Positions 9,903 through 20,208 of a DNA stretch of 64,000 bases are shown here, one piece after another (the first letter of the stretch is position 1; each line of letters begins with the position of its first letter). Both the position numbers and the translations under genes were made by a program. The notes under the pieces are model-generated. The model was not told the origin of the DNA. It ran no database searches and saw only the letters and a program-made list of their open reading frames with translations. The stretch is from Pseudomonas xantholysinigenes (GTDB lineage Bacteria > Pseudomonadota > Gammaproteobacteria > Pseudomonadales > Pseudomonadaceae). Location: positions 4,743,001 to 4,807,000 of the forward strand of contig NZ_CP077095.1 of the NCBI RefSeq assembly GCF_014268885.2, read 5' to 3'.

Positions 9903-10520
9903 TTACAGAACGTCGAGCAGCTCGACGTCGAACACCAGCACGCTGTGCGGCGGGATGCTGCCGACGCCCTGGGCGCCATAGGCCAGCTCGCTCGGCACGT
10001 ACAGACGCCATTTGCTACCGGCGTTCATCAGCTGCAGGGCCTCGGTCCAACCGGCGATCACGCCACCAACCGGGAATTCGGCAGGCTGGCCGCGCTCGTA
10101 GGAGCTGTCGAACACGGTGCCGTCGATCAGGGTGCCGTGGTAGTGGGTACGCACGTTGTCTTCGCGGGACGGCTTGGCGCCCTCGCCTGCGGTCAGCACT
10201 TCGTACTGCAGGCCCGAGGCCAGGGTGACGATACCTTCGCGCTTGGCGTTGTCGGCGAGGAATTCCTTGCCAGCGGCGGCGGCGGCTTCGGCCTTGGCGG
10301 CAGCTTCGGCCTGCATCACTTCACGGATCACCTTGAAGGCGGCCGAGAGGTCTTCTTCGCTGACGCGGCTGTCGGCGCCGTTGAAGGCGTCGGTCAGGCC
10401 GGCAACGATGGCGTTCAGGTTGACGCCTGGTGGCGGGTTGTCACGCAGCTGGCCGCCCAGCTGACGGCCGATGCCGTAGCTGACGCGGGATTCGTCGGTG
10501 GACAGGTTGAGTTCGGACAT
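9903..10520 (-). CDS. fklB: FKBP-type peptidyl-prolyl cis-trans isomerase
   Basis: 205 aa, matching FklB/FKBP22. An N-terminal dimerisation helix region (SELNLSTDESRVSYGIGRQL) is followed by a long helix rich in Ala/Glu/Lys and a C-terminal FKBP domain (residues ~115-205) with the expected VRTHYHGTLIDGTVFDSSY and WRLYVPSELAYG. It speeds prolyl isomerisation during folding. There is no signal peptide, so it is probably cytoplasmic. Start ATG 10520 opens the conserved N-terminus; the upstream in-frame extension is unrelated to the family. Confidence 0.94.
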   Translation of the reverse strand: MSELNLSTDESRVSYGIGRQLGGQLRDNPPPGVNLNAIVAGLTDAFNGADSRVSEEDLSAAFKVIREVMQAEAAAKAEAAAAAGKEFLADNAKREGIVTLASGLQYEVLTAGEGAKPSREDNVRTHYHGTLIDGTVFDSSYERGQPAEFPVGGVIAGWTEALQLMNAGSKWRLYVPSELAYGAQGVGSIPPHSVLVFDVELLDVL

Positions 10521-10606
10521 TGGCTTGCTCCACATAAGGGCGCACTGCATCCGCGCCCTTGTTGAAAAGGGCGAGCAGCCTAGCACACTGGCGCCGCGTG
10601 AAGCAG

Positions 10607-10912
10607 CTACCAGGCCGAACGCTGGGAAATCGGGACCTTGAGGTCTTCCTCCGGATGCAAGCCCAGGCCGCACATCTCATCCTGCACGGACCAGTGCACC
10701 AGGTTCATCGACAACAAGGGGAGCGCTTGCAGGAGCTGGCGCGCATCTTCGACCGAGTGCACGCGCAGGCGCTGGCCGCGGGTATCGGCCAGGGGGTGCG
10801 GACGGCCCTTGACCCGGGCCTCGAGCAGGTAATCTCCGCCTTCGATGGCGATCAGGTTGAGTTCGTCGACATGGCCAGCCCTGGCCTCGGTATTGAGCTG
10901 ATGCAGGTTCAT
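10607..10912 (-). CDS. Small conserved protein of unknown function (DUF6482-like)
   Basis: 101 aa from ATG 10912, which has AGGTG seven bases upstream; an earlier in-frame start at 10984 would add 24 residues without a ribosome site. Visible features: NLHQLNTEARAGHVDELNLI at the N-terminus, then a short beta-rich stretch (GGDYLLEARV) and a WSVQDEMCGLG segment. No membrane segment or catalytic motif. The Pseudomonas neighbourhood (fklB, UPF0114 protein, LonB-like protease) is conserved. The DUF name is from memory. Confidence 0.75.
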   Translation of the reverse strand: MNLHQLNTEARAGHVDELNLIAIEGGDYLLEARVKGRPHPLADTRGQRLRVHSVEDARQLLQALPLLSMNLVHWSVQDEMCGLGLHPEEDLKVPISQRSAW

Positions 10913-11012
10913 GGGCGCACCTCGCTGCGGGAACCACGCATGAGTGCTCATTTTTTGTACAGAACCTTGGATTAGACAAGGCACCGCTCGTCAGTTGCAG
11001 CGCGTCGCCTTG

Positions 11013-11076
11013 TTCGCGGGTAAACCCGCTCCCACAGGGTTGGCAGAGAACCTGTGGGGGCGGGTTTACCCGCGAA
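11013..11076. repeat. Inverted REP pair (type A)
   Basis: TTCGCGGGTAAACCCGCTCC at 11013-11032 plus CACAGG, inverted partner at 11051-11076 with a 12-base loop. It lies just past the stop of the gene at 11092. Confidence 0.9.
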
Positions 11077-11091
11077 TGGCCCTTGCAGGCA

Positions 11092-11580
11092 TCAGTGCTT
11101 GGTAATGCGGTCCAGGTACCCCATGACGAACGCCGAGATGACGAAGGTCATGTGGATGATCACGTACCACATCAGGTAGTCGGTGGAGATGTTCTGCGCA
11201 TCCATGAACACCCGCAGCAGGTGGATCGAGGAGATGGCGACGATCGACGCGGCGACCTTCATCTTCAGCGACGAGGAATCCATCTTGCCCAGCCAGTTGA
11301 GCTTTTCCTTGCTCTCGTCGATGTCCAGCTGCGAGACGAAGTTCTCGTAGCCGGAGATCATCACCATCACCAGCAGGCCGCCGACCAGCGACATGTCGAT
11401 CAGCGACAGGATCACCAGGATCAGGTCGGCTTCGGCGAGGGTGAACACATTGGGCAGGACATGGATGATTTCCTGGAAGAACTTCAGGGCCAATGCCAGC
11501 AGGCCCAGCGAGAGGCCGAAATAGATCGGGGCGAGCAGCCAGCGCGAGGCATACATCGCGTTTTCGAGGATACGTTCCAT
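11092..11580 (-). CDS. UPF0114/YqhA-family inner-membrane protein
   Basis: 162 aa with three or four hydrophobic segments ([39 protein letters not shown]; a short one near [13 protein letters not shown]; a C-terminal [19 protein letters not shown]). This matches the TIGR00645/YqhA family of small membrane proteins of unknown function. The start ATG 11580 opens with [14 protein letters not shown] as in the family; no strong ribosome site is seen. The same gene occurs next to the LonB-like protease in P. aeruginosa. Confidence 0.87.
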   Translation of the reverse strand: MERILENAMYASRWLLAPIYFGLSLGLLALALKFFQEIIHVLPNVFTLAEADLILVILSLIDMSLVGGLLVMVMISGYENFVSQLDIDESKEKLNWLGKMDSSSLKMKVAASIVAISSIHLLRVFMDAQNISTDYLMWYVIIHMTFVISAFVMGYLDRITKH

Positions 11581-11685
11581 GGACAGGGGAGACTCGTGAA
11601 GTGACTGGAAAAGCGAGCGCGAGTATAGCCAGCCACCTGTGACAGCAAAAGCCTGCGGCGGGTTCTGTACGCGAACCACGGCCTT

Positions 11686-11806
11686 CCTGTAGGAGCGGCC
11701 TTGTGCCGCGAAAGGGCCGCGCAGCAGCCCCAGTACTTCAGTGTTGATGCATAAATCGCTGGGGCTGCTTTGCAGCCCTTTCGCGGCACAAGGCCGCTCC
11801 TAGAGG
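11686..11806. repeat. Inverted REP pair (type B)
   Basis: CCTGTAGGAGCGGCCTTGTG plus CCGCGAAAGGGCCGC at 11686-11720 and the opposite orientation at 11779-11806. The inner arms GCCGCGCAGCAGCCCCAG and CTGGGGCTGCTTTGCAGC extend the pairing. Confidence 0.85.
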
Positions 11807-11814
11807 AACTGCGC

Positions 11815-12153
11815 TCAGGTTTCCGGATGGAACTGATAGTCCCCGAGATTGCGGCAGCGTTCGCCGTTGATCCGGCGCAACTGCGCCTGCAGATGCAGGC
11901 ACCAGATCTGTGGGTCTTCCGCGACCTGGTAGCCATGAAGGGTGAGGCTGTCGACGATGGCGTTCATCACCGACTCGGCCACCATCGGCCCATGGAACGG
12001 GCCCTGGGCCTTGATCGCCGAGGGTTGTTCGCCGGCCATGCCGGCAGCGAACAGCAAGGTCCACATGCCATTGTCGCCGGCCAGCGGACGGATGCTGCAT
12101 TCGATGCGAGTCACCAGGCCCAGGCACTGGCGAGTGAGGCTGAGGTTGCGCAT
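11815..12153 (-). CDS. Conserved small protein of unknown function (PA4575-like)
   Basis: 112 aa; GGAGGGG eight bases before the ATG supports the start. It has no signal peptide or membrane segment. Notable stretches are LVTRIECSIRPLAGDNGMW, an amphipathic middle and LQAQLRRINGERCRNLGDYQF. Position between the UPF0114 gene and the LonB-type protease is shared with P. aeruginosa. Function unknown. Confidence 0.75.
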   Translation of the reverse strand: MRNLSLTRQCLGLVTRIECSIRPLAGDNGMWTLLFAAGMAGEQPSAIKAQGPFHGPMVAESVMNAIVDSLTLHGYQVAEDPQIWCLHLQAQLRRINGERCRNLGDYQFHPET

Positions 12154-12263
12154 GGCGGCGTCCCCTCCGTAAAGCCTTGTTCAGCCCGAAACCACCAGGC
12201 TGTTTCCATCCTGAACCCTGACAACGTCCTTAAGTTCCACTCTAGCCGACCTGCAGCATAAGT

Positions 12264-12310
12264 TAGAAAACCGGCGCTGAACGGTAGCACCTGGCCGTTA
12301 GCGCCGGTTT
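12264..12310 (-). terminator. Rho-independent terminator of the LonB-like protease gene
   Basis: A long stem (AACCGGCGCT 12269-12278 with AGCGCCGGTT 12300-12309, extended inward by AACGG/CCGTT across one bulged G), followed on the minus strand by TTTTCT. Confidence 0.82.
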
Positions 12311-12316
12311 ATTGAC

Positions 12317-14755
12317 TCAAGCCGGCTTGGCCTGGGCCGCCATCTCCTCCAGGCGTTCCTTCTCGGCTTCCTTGATCTCCTCCTCGCTGATCATCTCGGC
12401 GATCTCACGCAGGCGCTCTACCACCCGGGCGTTGACGCTGCCTTCGGCGAACTGGCCCTTGTCGTCCAGCGCACCGGCCTCCTCGCCTACCAGCAGGCTC
12501 AGGGCTTCGTCGGCCTGGCTGACGGCGTACACATGGAACTGCCCGGCTTCCACCGCCTGCAGCACGCGCTCATCGAGCATCAGCGTGGCGACGTTGGCCC
12601 GCGGGATGATCACCCCTTGCTCGCCGGTCAGGCCACGGGCATCGCACAGGCGGAAGAAGCCCTCGATCTTCTCGTTGACCCCACCCACCGCCTGCACTTC
12701 ACCGAACTGGTTGATCGAGCCGGTGATGGCGAAACACTGCTTGAGCGGCGTGCGCGACAAGGCCGAAATCAGCGTGCAAGCCTCGCCGAGCGAAGCGCTG
12801 TCGCCGTCGACATAGCCATAGGACTGCTCCAGGGCGATGCTCGCCGAAATCGCCAGGGGGAATTCCTGGGCATAGCGGCTGCCGAGGTAGCCGGTGAGGA
12901 TCATCACGCCCTTGGAGTGGATCGGCTGGCCCAGGTTGACCTCGCGCTCGATGTCGACGATGCCGCTGCCGCCGGGGTAGACGGTGGCCGAGATGCGCGC
13001 CGGCATGCCGAATGCCGAGTCGCCGACCTCCAGCACGGTCAGGCCGTTGCACTTGCCGATCGCCGCGCCCTCGGTGTCGATCAGGATGATCCCGGCGAGC
13101 ATGTCGTCGAGCACCCGCTGCGACACCCGCCCGGTACGCGTGGCCTTGGCCTTGAGCGCGCGCTCGATGTGCCCGGCGTCGGTCATCGCCTCGTTGGCCA
13201 GCTGGCGAATGAAGTCGGCCTCGCTGACCAGCTGGAACAGGTCGCCGATGCGCGCCGACAGCCGCGACTGGTTCTCGGCCAGGCGCGCGCTATAGGTAGC
13301 CAGGCGCGCCACCGCATCGCTGGTCAGTGGCGCCATGCCTTCCTCGTTGGTGCGGGTGCGCAGCAACTGGGCGAACTGCTCCAGGTTCTCATCGACCATC
13401 GGCATGTCTTCGTCGAAGTCGACCAGCACCCGGAACATCTCCTGGAAGTCCGAATCATGGTCCTGCAGCGCGTAGTACAGCTGGCGCGAACCGATGATGA
13501 CCAGCTTGACGCTGAGCGGGATCATCTGCGGCGTCAGGCTGACGGTGGCGACACGGCCCAGTTCGCCCAGCGGCGATTCCATTTTCAGCTTGCGCGACTG
13601 CAGGGCGCGCTTGAGGGCATCCCAGACGAAAGGTTCGCCGAGCATCTTCTCGGCTTCCAGGATCAGGAAGCCGCCGTTGGCGCGATGCAGCGCGCCTGGG
13701 CGCAGTTGGCGATAGGAGGTGTACAGCGCGCCTTGGTCGGTGCTGTATTCGATACGGCCGAACAGGTTGTCGTAGGTCGGGTGCGGCTCGAACACCACCG
13801 GCGCGCCGCCGTTGGCGCAGTGACCGACCACCAGGCTCGGCGCGTACTGCTCCTCGAGCATCTTGCGCGCCACGGCGTCGGTCTTGCTGTCCTCGACCAG
13901 TTGCTCGACCACGGTTCGCAGCAGGTTCAGCTGCACCGACTGCAGGTAGGCACAGACCGCGGCGTTTTCCGCGTACTTCTCCGACAGCGGCGCCAGCAGT
14001 GGCTGCAGGGCCAGGGTGATGGTCTCTTCGTTGAGCTGGCGCAGCTGGTTGTTCGACTCGCGCTTCCACTGCGGCAGGCTCGACAGCTCCTCGTTGAGAC
14101 GCTCCTCGAGCTCGGCGATGTCTTCATGGAACTGCTCGCGCACCGCTTCGGGCAACTGGGCGAACTCGGCCTCGTCCAGCGCCTTGCCGTCGGCCATGGG
14201 GGTGAAAGCGACGTTGCTGCTGTCGCGGTACAGGGCCACGTCCTTTTCCAGCGAGGCGCGCTCGATCACATCGAGGGCGCGGTCGTAGCGCTGGTTGAAG
14301 GCGCGGTCGATGGCGCCTTTCTTCTGCTGGTAGGAGGGGTGCTCGAACACTGCCGGGAAGGTTGCCAGCAGGTTGTCGATCAGGCCGCTCATGTCGCTGA
14401 TGAAGGCGTGCGCGCTGCCGGCCGGCAGCTCCAGGGCGCGGGGCTCGCGAGAGTCCTCGAAGTTGTTGACGTACAGCCAGTCGGCCGGGGTCTGCTGGCG
14501 CTTGCCTTCAGCCTTGAGGTAGCGCTTGACGAACGAGAAACGGCCCGTGCCGGGCTCGCCCATCACGTACACGTTGTAACCGGGGCGCGGCATGGCCACG
14601 CCGAACTGCAGGGCCTCGACGGCACGCTCCTGGCCCAGGACACCACGAAACGGCTCCAGATCGTCGGTAGTGGAGAAAGCGAACTGCTCGGGGGAGAAAC
14701 GCCGGGTCAGGGCTTCGGGCGCGAGACGCAGGCGCGAGGCGACAGGATCGGGCAT
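12317..14755 (-). CDS. LonB-type ATP-dependent protease (AAA_32/Lon_C family)
   Basis: 812 aa. The C-terminal Lon protease domain carries the Ser-Lys dyad: S653 in GDSASLGEA and K696 in GGVNEKIEGFF, 43 residues apart as in Lon. The N-terminal AAA+ part has a P-loop-like VMGEPGTGRFSF near residue 66, with Arg where Lys is usual, and a Walker-B-like GGFLILEAE near residue 360. It is a cytoplasmic protein related to E. coli YcbZ (LonH), distinct from housekeeping Lon. The degenerate P-loop is typical of this subfamily as I recall it. It stands alone with its own terminator. Confidence 0.9.
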   Translation of the reverse strand: MPDPVASRLRLAPEALTRRFSPEQFAFSTTDDLEPFRGVLGQERAVEALQFGVAMPRPGYNVYVMGEPGTGRFSFVKRYLKAEGKRQQTPADWLYVNNFEDSREPRALELPAGSAHAFISDMSGLIDNLLATFPAVFEHPSYQQKKGAIDRAFNQRYDRALDVIERASLEKDVALYRDSSNVAFTPMADGKALDEAEFAQLPEAVREQFHEDIAELEERLNEELSSLPQWKRESNNQLRQLNEETITLALQPLLAPLSEKYAENAAVCAYLQSVQLNLLRTVVEQLVEDSKTDAVARKMLEEQYAPSLVVGHCANGGAPVVFEPHPTYDNLFGRIEYSTDQGALYTSYRQLRPGALHRANGGFLILEAEKMLGEPFVWDALKRALQSRKLKMESPLGELGRVATVSLTPQMIPLSVKLVIIGSRQLYYALQDHDSDFQEMFRVLVDFDEDMPMVDENLEQFAQLLRTRTNEEGMAPLTSDAVARLATYSARLAENQSRLSARIGDLFQLVSEADFIRQLANEAMTDAGHIERALKAKATRTGRVSQRVLDDMLAGIILIDTEGAAIGKCNGLTVLEVGDSAFGMPARISATVYPGGSGIVDIEREVNLGQPIHSKGVMILTGYLGSRYAQEFPLAISASIALEQSYGYVDGDSASLGEACTLISALSRTPLKQCFAITGSINQFGEVQAVGGVNEKIEGFFRLCDARGLTGEQGVIIPRANVATLMLDERVLQAVEAGQFHVYAVSQADEALSLLVGEEAGALDDKGQFAEGSVNARVVERLREIAEMISEEEIKEAEKERLEEMAAQAKPA

Positions 14756-14947
14756 TGGGTTTCCTTACTTCGGCGGGGCGGATGAAAGGCATTCTGGCGC
14801 TGCCAGCGCGTAGCGGCAAGGCTGCGCGAGACTTTATGTCACAGCCCAAGCCTTGCATTCGCGCAAGCAATTTTTCGCAATAAACAACGCAACCTTTGGA
14901 TCGTGCCTAAACTCCAAGCTGCGCGGGGGGATGCAAATCCTCCTGTC

Positions 14948-14966
14948 CTGGCAACCGCGTTGCCAG
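14948..14966. promoter_or_regulatory. Perfect inverted repeat upstream of the DUF3015 gene
   Basis: CTGGCAAC-CGC-GTTGCCAG, 8-bp arms, 43 bases before the ATG at 15010. It could be an operator or a leader hairpin; the regulator is unknown. Confidence 0.4.
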
Positions 14967-15009
14967 AACCCTGACCATTGGTACGTCACTTGAGAAAGAG
15001 AACAACGCT

Positions 15010-15498
15010 ATGAAACGGATTCTTCTGGGTACTCTGTTCGCCGCTGTCTCGATCAACGCCATGGCCGAGTCGCCAGGCGGCCCGAACTGCGGCTGGGGCA
15101 ACCTGCTGTTCGAGGGCCAGCGCGGCACCCCGGCGCACTTCCTGGCTTCCACCACCAACGGCACCTCCGGCAACGCAACCTTCGGCATGACCTCGGGCAC
15201 CAACGGCTGCTCGACCAAGGCCGCGCTCACCTATGGCGGCAAATCCTGGTTCGCCATGAACGGCATGATGAACGAGCTCTCCGAAGACATGGCCCAGGGC
15301 CAGGGCGAAGCTCTGACCACCTATGCCGTGGTCCTCGGCGTGGCCCCTGAAGACCGCGCGCACTTCGCCGCCGTCACCCACGAGCATTTCCAGCAGATCT
15401 TCAGCAGCGCCGACGTGACTGCCGAGACTGTCCACAGCAACACCCTGGCCGTGCTCAAGGCCGACCCGCAACTGGCCAAGTACGCCACCGAGGCTTGA
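15010..15498 (+). CDS. Exported DUF3015-family protein
   Basis: 162 aa with an N-terminal signal peptide (MKRILLGTLFAAVSINAMAE, cleavage after AMA). The mature protein has the family pattern PGGPNCGWGNLLFEGQRG, repeated Thr/Gly/Ser stretches, CSTKAAL and a helical C-terminus. Two cysteines (in NCGWG and GCSTK) could form a disulfide in the periplasm. DUF3015 proteins have no established function. The gene faces away from the LonB-like protease gene and is followed by a hairpin before the DUF4105 gene. Confidence 0.88.
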   Translation: MKRILLGTLFAAVSINAMAESPGGPNCGWGNLLFEGQRGTPAHFLASTTNGTSGNATFGMTSGTNGCSTKAALTYGGKSWFAMNGMMNELSEDMAQGQGEALTTYAVVLGVAPEDRAHFAAVTHEHFQQIFSSADVTAETVHSNTLAVLKADPQLAKYATEA

Positions 15499-15509
15499 GT
15501 CGCACGCCT

Positions 15510-15545
15510 CCCGCCCCGGTTGCGGGGCGGGTTCGGCGCTTTCTT
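15510..15545 (+). terminator. Probable terminator between the DUF3015 and DUF4105 genes
   Basis: A 9-bp GC stem (15510-15518 with 15523-15531), loop GTTG, followed by TTCGGCGCTTTCTT, a weak U-rich tail. Confidence 0.5.
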
Positions 15546-15574
15546 CCGGCATCATCAGGATGTAGTTGCCCGAC

Positions 15575-17428
15575 ATGCTCAAACGCCTTTCGCCCCTGGC
15601 GCTCCTGCTCAGCGCCTCGCTCCATGCCGCACCGCAGATCGACCCGGCCCGGGTCCAGCAATTGGCGGCCACGCCCTACTGGATCGCCCTCGGCCACTAC
15701 GAGACCGCCAAGCTCGGAGGCTGGCGCAGCTATGTCGATGACCCGCGCTTCTTCCTGGCCGCGGACGGCGCCCATCATCCCGACCAGGAACTGCAAGCCA
15801 CGGTCGCTGCCCTGTACGCCCCGGCCAGCCTGGGCGACAAGCATGCACAATGCGTATTCCCGGCGCGTACCCGCTGGCTGCGCGAGCAACTGGCGCTCAC
15901 GGACCTGCCGCGCCCGGACTGCCAGGAATTCACCACCTGGTACCAGTCGATCGACCCGCACAGCGCCGCGCTGATATTCCCGGCCGCCTACCTCAACAGC
16001 CCATCGTCGATGTTCGGCCACACCCTGCTGCGCATCGACCAGTCCAGCACCCAGCGCAACGACACCACGCTGCTGAGCTACGCGATCAACTTCGGCGCCT
16101 ACATCGAAGGCAGCGACAACAGCATCCTCTATGCCTGGAAAGGCCTGATGGGCGGCTATCCCGGGCTGTTCGCGATGATGCCCTACCAGGAAAAACTGTC
16201 CGAATACCGCAGCCTGGAAAACCGCGACCTGTGGGAGTACCAGCTTGACCTGACCCCGGAAGAGACCGGGCGCATGGTCGAGCACGTGTGGGAACTCAAG
16301 CAGATCAAGTTCGACTACTTCTTCTTCGACGAAAACTGCTCCTACCGCCTGTTGGAGCTGCTGCAGGTGGCGCGCCCGAGCCTGGACCTGACCTCGCAGT
16401 TTGCGCTGACCGCGATCCCCACCGACACGGTCAAGGCGGTGAAACAGTCCGGCCTGGTCGCCGATGTGCGCTACCGACCGTCCCGCGAACGCGAGCTCCT
16501 GGCCCGCGCCGAGCCGCTGGACCATGGGGAAAAACAGCAGGTGCTGGCCATCAGCAGCGATACCGCCTACCTGCAGGACCCAGCCTTCACCGCCCTGCCC
16601 CGCGAACGCCAGGCCCTGGTGCAGGACGCCGCCTACCGCCTGGAGCGCTACCGGGCCAACGGCCAGGAACGCGACCCGGCCCAAGCCGGGCGCAGCTATG
16701 AACTGCTCAGGGCGATCAACCGCAACCCGCCGCCGCCGTTGCAGATCGAGCGCCCCGGCCTGCCGGAGGACGGCCACCAGTCGCGCACCTGGCAACTGGG
16801 CGTGGGCACCCGCGAGGACCGCGCCTACGCCGAGTACGGCCTGCGCATGGCCTACCACGACCTCAATGACAACCTGTATGGATTCCCCCTTGGCGCGCAG
16901 ATCGAGATCCTTCAGCTCAAGCTGCGCCAGTACGAAGGCAACGACTGGCAGGTGCAGCGCCTGGACCTGGCGACCATTCGCTCGCTGACCCCGCGCAACG
17001 CGTTGCTCAAGCCCTGGTCGTGGCAGGTGGCCGGCGGCCTGGAGCGGGTGCCGGGCAAGCACGACGACGAGGTGCTGGTCAGCCATGTCAACGGCGGTGC
17101 CGGCGGCACCTGGCAACTGGGCGACGACCTGCTGGGCTTTGCCCTCGGCACGGTGCGGGTCGAGCATCACAACGACTTCGCCGAGTTCATCTCGCCCGCG
17201 GCCGGGTTCAATGGCGGGCTGCTGTGGCGCAACCCGCTGGGCAACCTGACGTTGGAGGCCAAGGGCGACTACTTCACCAATGGCGAGGTGCGCCGCAGTG
17301 TCAGCCTGAACCAGCAATGGGAGATCAGCCGGGACCTGGGGCTGCGCTTGAGCGCATCGCGGCAGTTCAGTCATCTGGCCACGGCGCAGAACGAGGTGAT
17401 GCTGGAGCTGAAGTGGTATCAGTATTGA
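15575..17428 (+). CDS. Exported DUF4105-domain protein
   Basis: 617 aa from ATG 15575. A signal peptide (LKRLSPLALLLSASLHAA) is followed by a helical region and the DUF4105 core, which includes SPSSMFGHTLLRID and FFFDENCSYRLLELL. The C-terminal third alternates in a way that suggests outer-membrane beta structure (TWQLGVGTREDRAYAEYGL and a terminal VMLELKWYQY). The fold has been linked to NlpC/P60-like cysteine peptidases; the FDENCSYR cysteine would be the candidate nucleophile. Start choice: a TTG at 15566 has better ribosome-site spacing (AGGA five bases away), adding three residues. Confidence 0.85.
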   Translation: MLKRLSPLALLLSASLHAAPQIDPARVQQLAATPYWIALGHYETAKLGGWRSYVDDPRFFLAADGAHHPDQELQATVAALYAPASLGDKHAQCVFPARTRWLREQLALTDLPRPDCQEFTTWYQSIDPHSAALIFPAAYLNSPSSMFGHTLLRIDQSSTQRNDTTLLSYAINFGAYIEGSDNSILYAWKGLMGGYPGLFAMMPYQEKLSEYRSLENRDLWEYQLDLTPEETGRMVEHVWELKQIKFDYFFFDENCSYRLLELLQVARPSLDLTSQFALTAIPTDTVKAVKQSGLVADVRYRPSRERELLARAEPLDHGEKQQVLAISSDTAYLQDPAFTALPRERQALVQDAAYRLERYRANGQERDPAQAGRSYELLRAINRNPPPPLQIERPGLPEDGHQSRTWQLGVGTREDRAYAEYGLRMAYHDLNDNLYGFPLGAQIEILQLKLRQYEGNDWQVQRLDLATIRSLTPRNALLKPWSWQVAGGLERVPGKHDDEVLVSHVNGGAGGTWQLGDDLLGFALGTVRVEHHNDFAEFISPAAGFNGGLLWRNPLGNLTLEAKGDYFTNGEVRRSVSLNQQWEISRDLGLRLSASRQFSHLATAQNEVMLELKWYQY

Positions 17429-17455
17429 GGCCCGTGGGTCGCGATGCGGCCCTGA

Positions 17456-17536
17456 TTCGCGGGTAAACCCGCTCCCACAGGTATTGTGCATCTCTCAAGC
17501 ACAGCGCTACCCCTGTGGGAGCGGCTTCAGCCGCGA
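17456..17536. repeat. Inverted REP pair (type A, one arm diverged)
   Basis: TTCGCGGGTAAACCCGCTCC at 17456-17475; the opposite copy at 17512-17536 has GGAGCGGCTTCAGCCGCGA in place of the usual arm. Confidence 0.82.
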
Positions 17537-17690
17537 TCACCGGCGCAGCCGGTGCCAGGCACCGCGTCGCCCGGTTTGCCAGCAAGGCCGACTCCTACAA
17601 CGCGAATTGCCTGCGCAATCCTTCAACAGCGTTTTGACATCGCGCCAACAATTGCCCACCTAGACTTCGCGGTATCACTCCGAGGGTCTT

Positions 17691-18053
17691 GTGGCTATGT
17701 GGCGGTATGGGTTGGGCTTGTGTGTCGCGTTGCTGCTGGGGGGGTGTGAGAGCACCCATGAACAGATGCTCAACCAGGGCTATCCCCCCGCCTACGCCGA
17801 CGGTTTCCAGGACGGTTGCAGCAGCGGCCGCCAGGCCGCCGGTTTGATGGCCGGCGACTTTCGCAAGGACGTCCCGCGTTACCTGCACAACCGTCAGTAC
17901 GAAAGTGGCTGGGACGACGGTTTTCGCCAGTGCCACGCCATGCAGTCCAACGAGGACCTGCGCGAATACCGCGAGCGCTACTGGGACGAGCGCGACCGCC
18001 AGTGGCAACAGGAAAAAGACCGCGACGCCGCCCGTGCCTACCGGCGCAATTGA
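17691..18053 (+). CDS. Small lipoprotein
   Basis: 120 aa. A lipoprotein signal ends in the lipobox LLGGC (acylated Cys about residue 19), so the mature ~100 residues would be membrane-anchored on the periplasmic side. The mature part is very hydrophilic, with a YADGFQDGCSSGRQA motif and a related second YESGWDDGFRQCHAMQ, a YxxGFxDGC-type duplication, and a charged C-terminal helix (REYRERYWDERDRQWQQEKD). GAGGG lies four bases before GTG 17691 and ten before ATG 17697, so either may start. Function unknown. Confidence 0.82.
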   Translation: MAMWRYGLGLCVALLLGGCESTHEQMLNQGYPPAYADGFQDGCSSGRQAAGLMAGDFRKDVPRYLHNRQYESGWDDGFRQCHAMQSNEDLREYRERYWDERDRQWQQEKDRDAARAYRRN

Positions 18054-18122
18054 CGTCGCAAACGGACAACCATTGCAACCCCGTATCTGCCACCATGGTC
18101 TCCTGCACAAGGAGACCCCGCC

Positions 18123-18671
18123 ATGAGCCGAGCATTCGTCAACGAAGACCAGGCCGCCGCCCAGGCCGACCAACCGGTGGAGCGACGGGTCAGCGACCAG
18201 CCCAACTATGTCACTGCCGCGGGCCTTGTCCAGCTACAGCAACGGCTGGCTGCGCTCAATGCGCTACGCAGCGAGTTGCAGAGCCAAGGTGAGCGCGCCG
18301 ACCAGCAACGGCTGGCCGATACCGAACGCGATCTGCGCTACTTCAGCGCCCGGGTGCAGAGCGCGCAGTTGGTGCCTGCGGCCAGCTCCACGGAGAACGT
18401 GCAGATTGGCAGCCAGGTGCGGTTTGTCGATGAGGATGGCCGGGAGCATCAGGTGCAACTGGTGGGCGAGGACCAGGCCGACGCGCTGCAGGGTTTGATC
18501 AACTGGGGCTCGCCACTGGGGCGAGCGCTGCTGGGCGCCGGGCCTGGGGATGAAGTGCTGTGGCGAAGGCCGGCAGGGGATCAGATGATCGAGGTGATCG
18601 CAATCGAGGGTGAGCAGCAAGAAGTGGCTGCCCCCTTCGCGGGTAAACCCGCTCCCACAGGAGAGCGGTGA
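18123..18671 (+). CDS. GreA/GreB-family transcription factor with a REP-encoded tail
   Basis: 182 aa. A shortened N-terminal coiled coil (residues ~30-85) precedes a GreA/GreB C-terminal FKBP-like domain: VQIGSQVRFVDEDGREH, then INWGSPLGRALLGAGPGDEV. True Gre factors insert the coiled coil into the RNA polymerase secondary channel; here the acidic tip residues are not obvious, so a Rnk-like or regulatory role is possible. The last 11 residues ([11 protein letters not shown]) are read from a type A REP and the stop lies inside the REP pair, so the native C-terminus probably ended near IEVIAIEG. AAGGAG precedes the ATG. Confidence 0.83.
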   Translation: MSRAFVNEDQAAAQADQPVERRVSDQPNYVTAAGLVQLQQRLAALNALRSELQSQGERADQQRLADTERDLRYFSARVQSAQLVPAASSTENVQIGSQVRFVDEDGREHQVQLVGEDQADALQGLINWGSPLGRALLGAGPGDEVLWRRPAGDQMIEVIAIEGEQQEVAAPFAGKPAPTGER

Positions 18672-18700
18672 TCCCTGTGGGAGCGGGTTTACCCGCGAAG
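18635..18700. repeat. Inverted REP pair (type A) overlapping the end of the Gre-family gene
   Basis: TTCGCGGGTAAACCCGCTCC at 18636-18655 and its inverted copy at 18675-18699; the first arm is coding. The hairpin also lies just beyond the gdhA stop on the other strand and may end both messages. Confidence 0.9.
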
Positions 18701-18716
18701 AGGCAGGACCGGATGT

Positions 18717-20096
<1,380 letters not shown>

Positions 20097-20179
20097 TCAG
20101 GAATGTACCAAGAACCAATCGCACTGGAACAGGGCGAAATGTCGTTTTTATGAAATTAATTGGTGCGTTTTCTATAACT

Positions 20180-20187
20180 GTATACAA
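20180..20187. promoter_or_regulatory. TGTATACA palindrome upstream of gdhA
   Basis: An AT-rich palindromic core TGTATACA inside an otherwise AT-rich stretch (20140-20200) upstream of gdhA. The same core, extended to TTGTATACAA, occurs upstream of the NCS2 permease at 35615. Such sites often bind GntR-type regulators; no regulator is assigned. Confidence 0.35.
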
Positions 20188-20208
20188 AATACGAATCATG
20201 CCGCCTGC

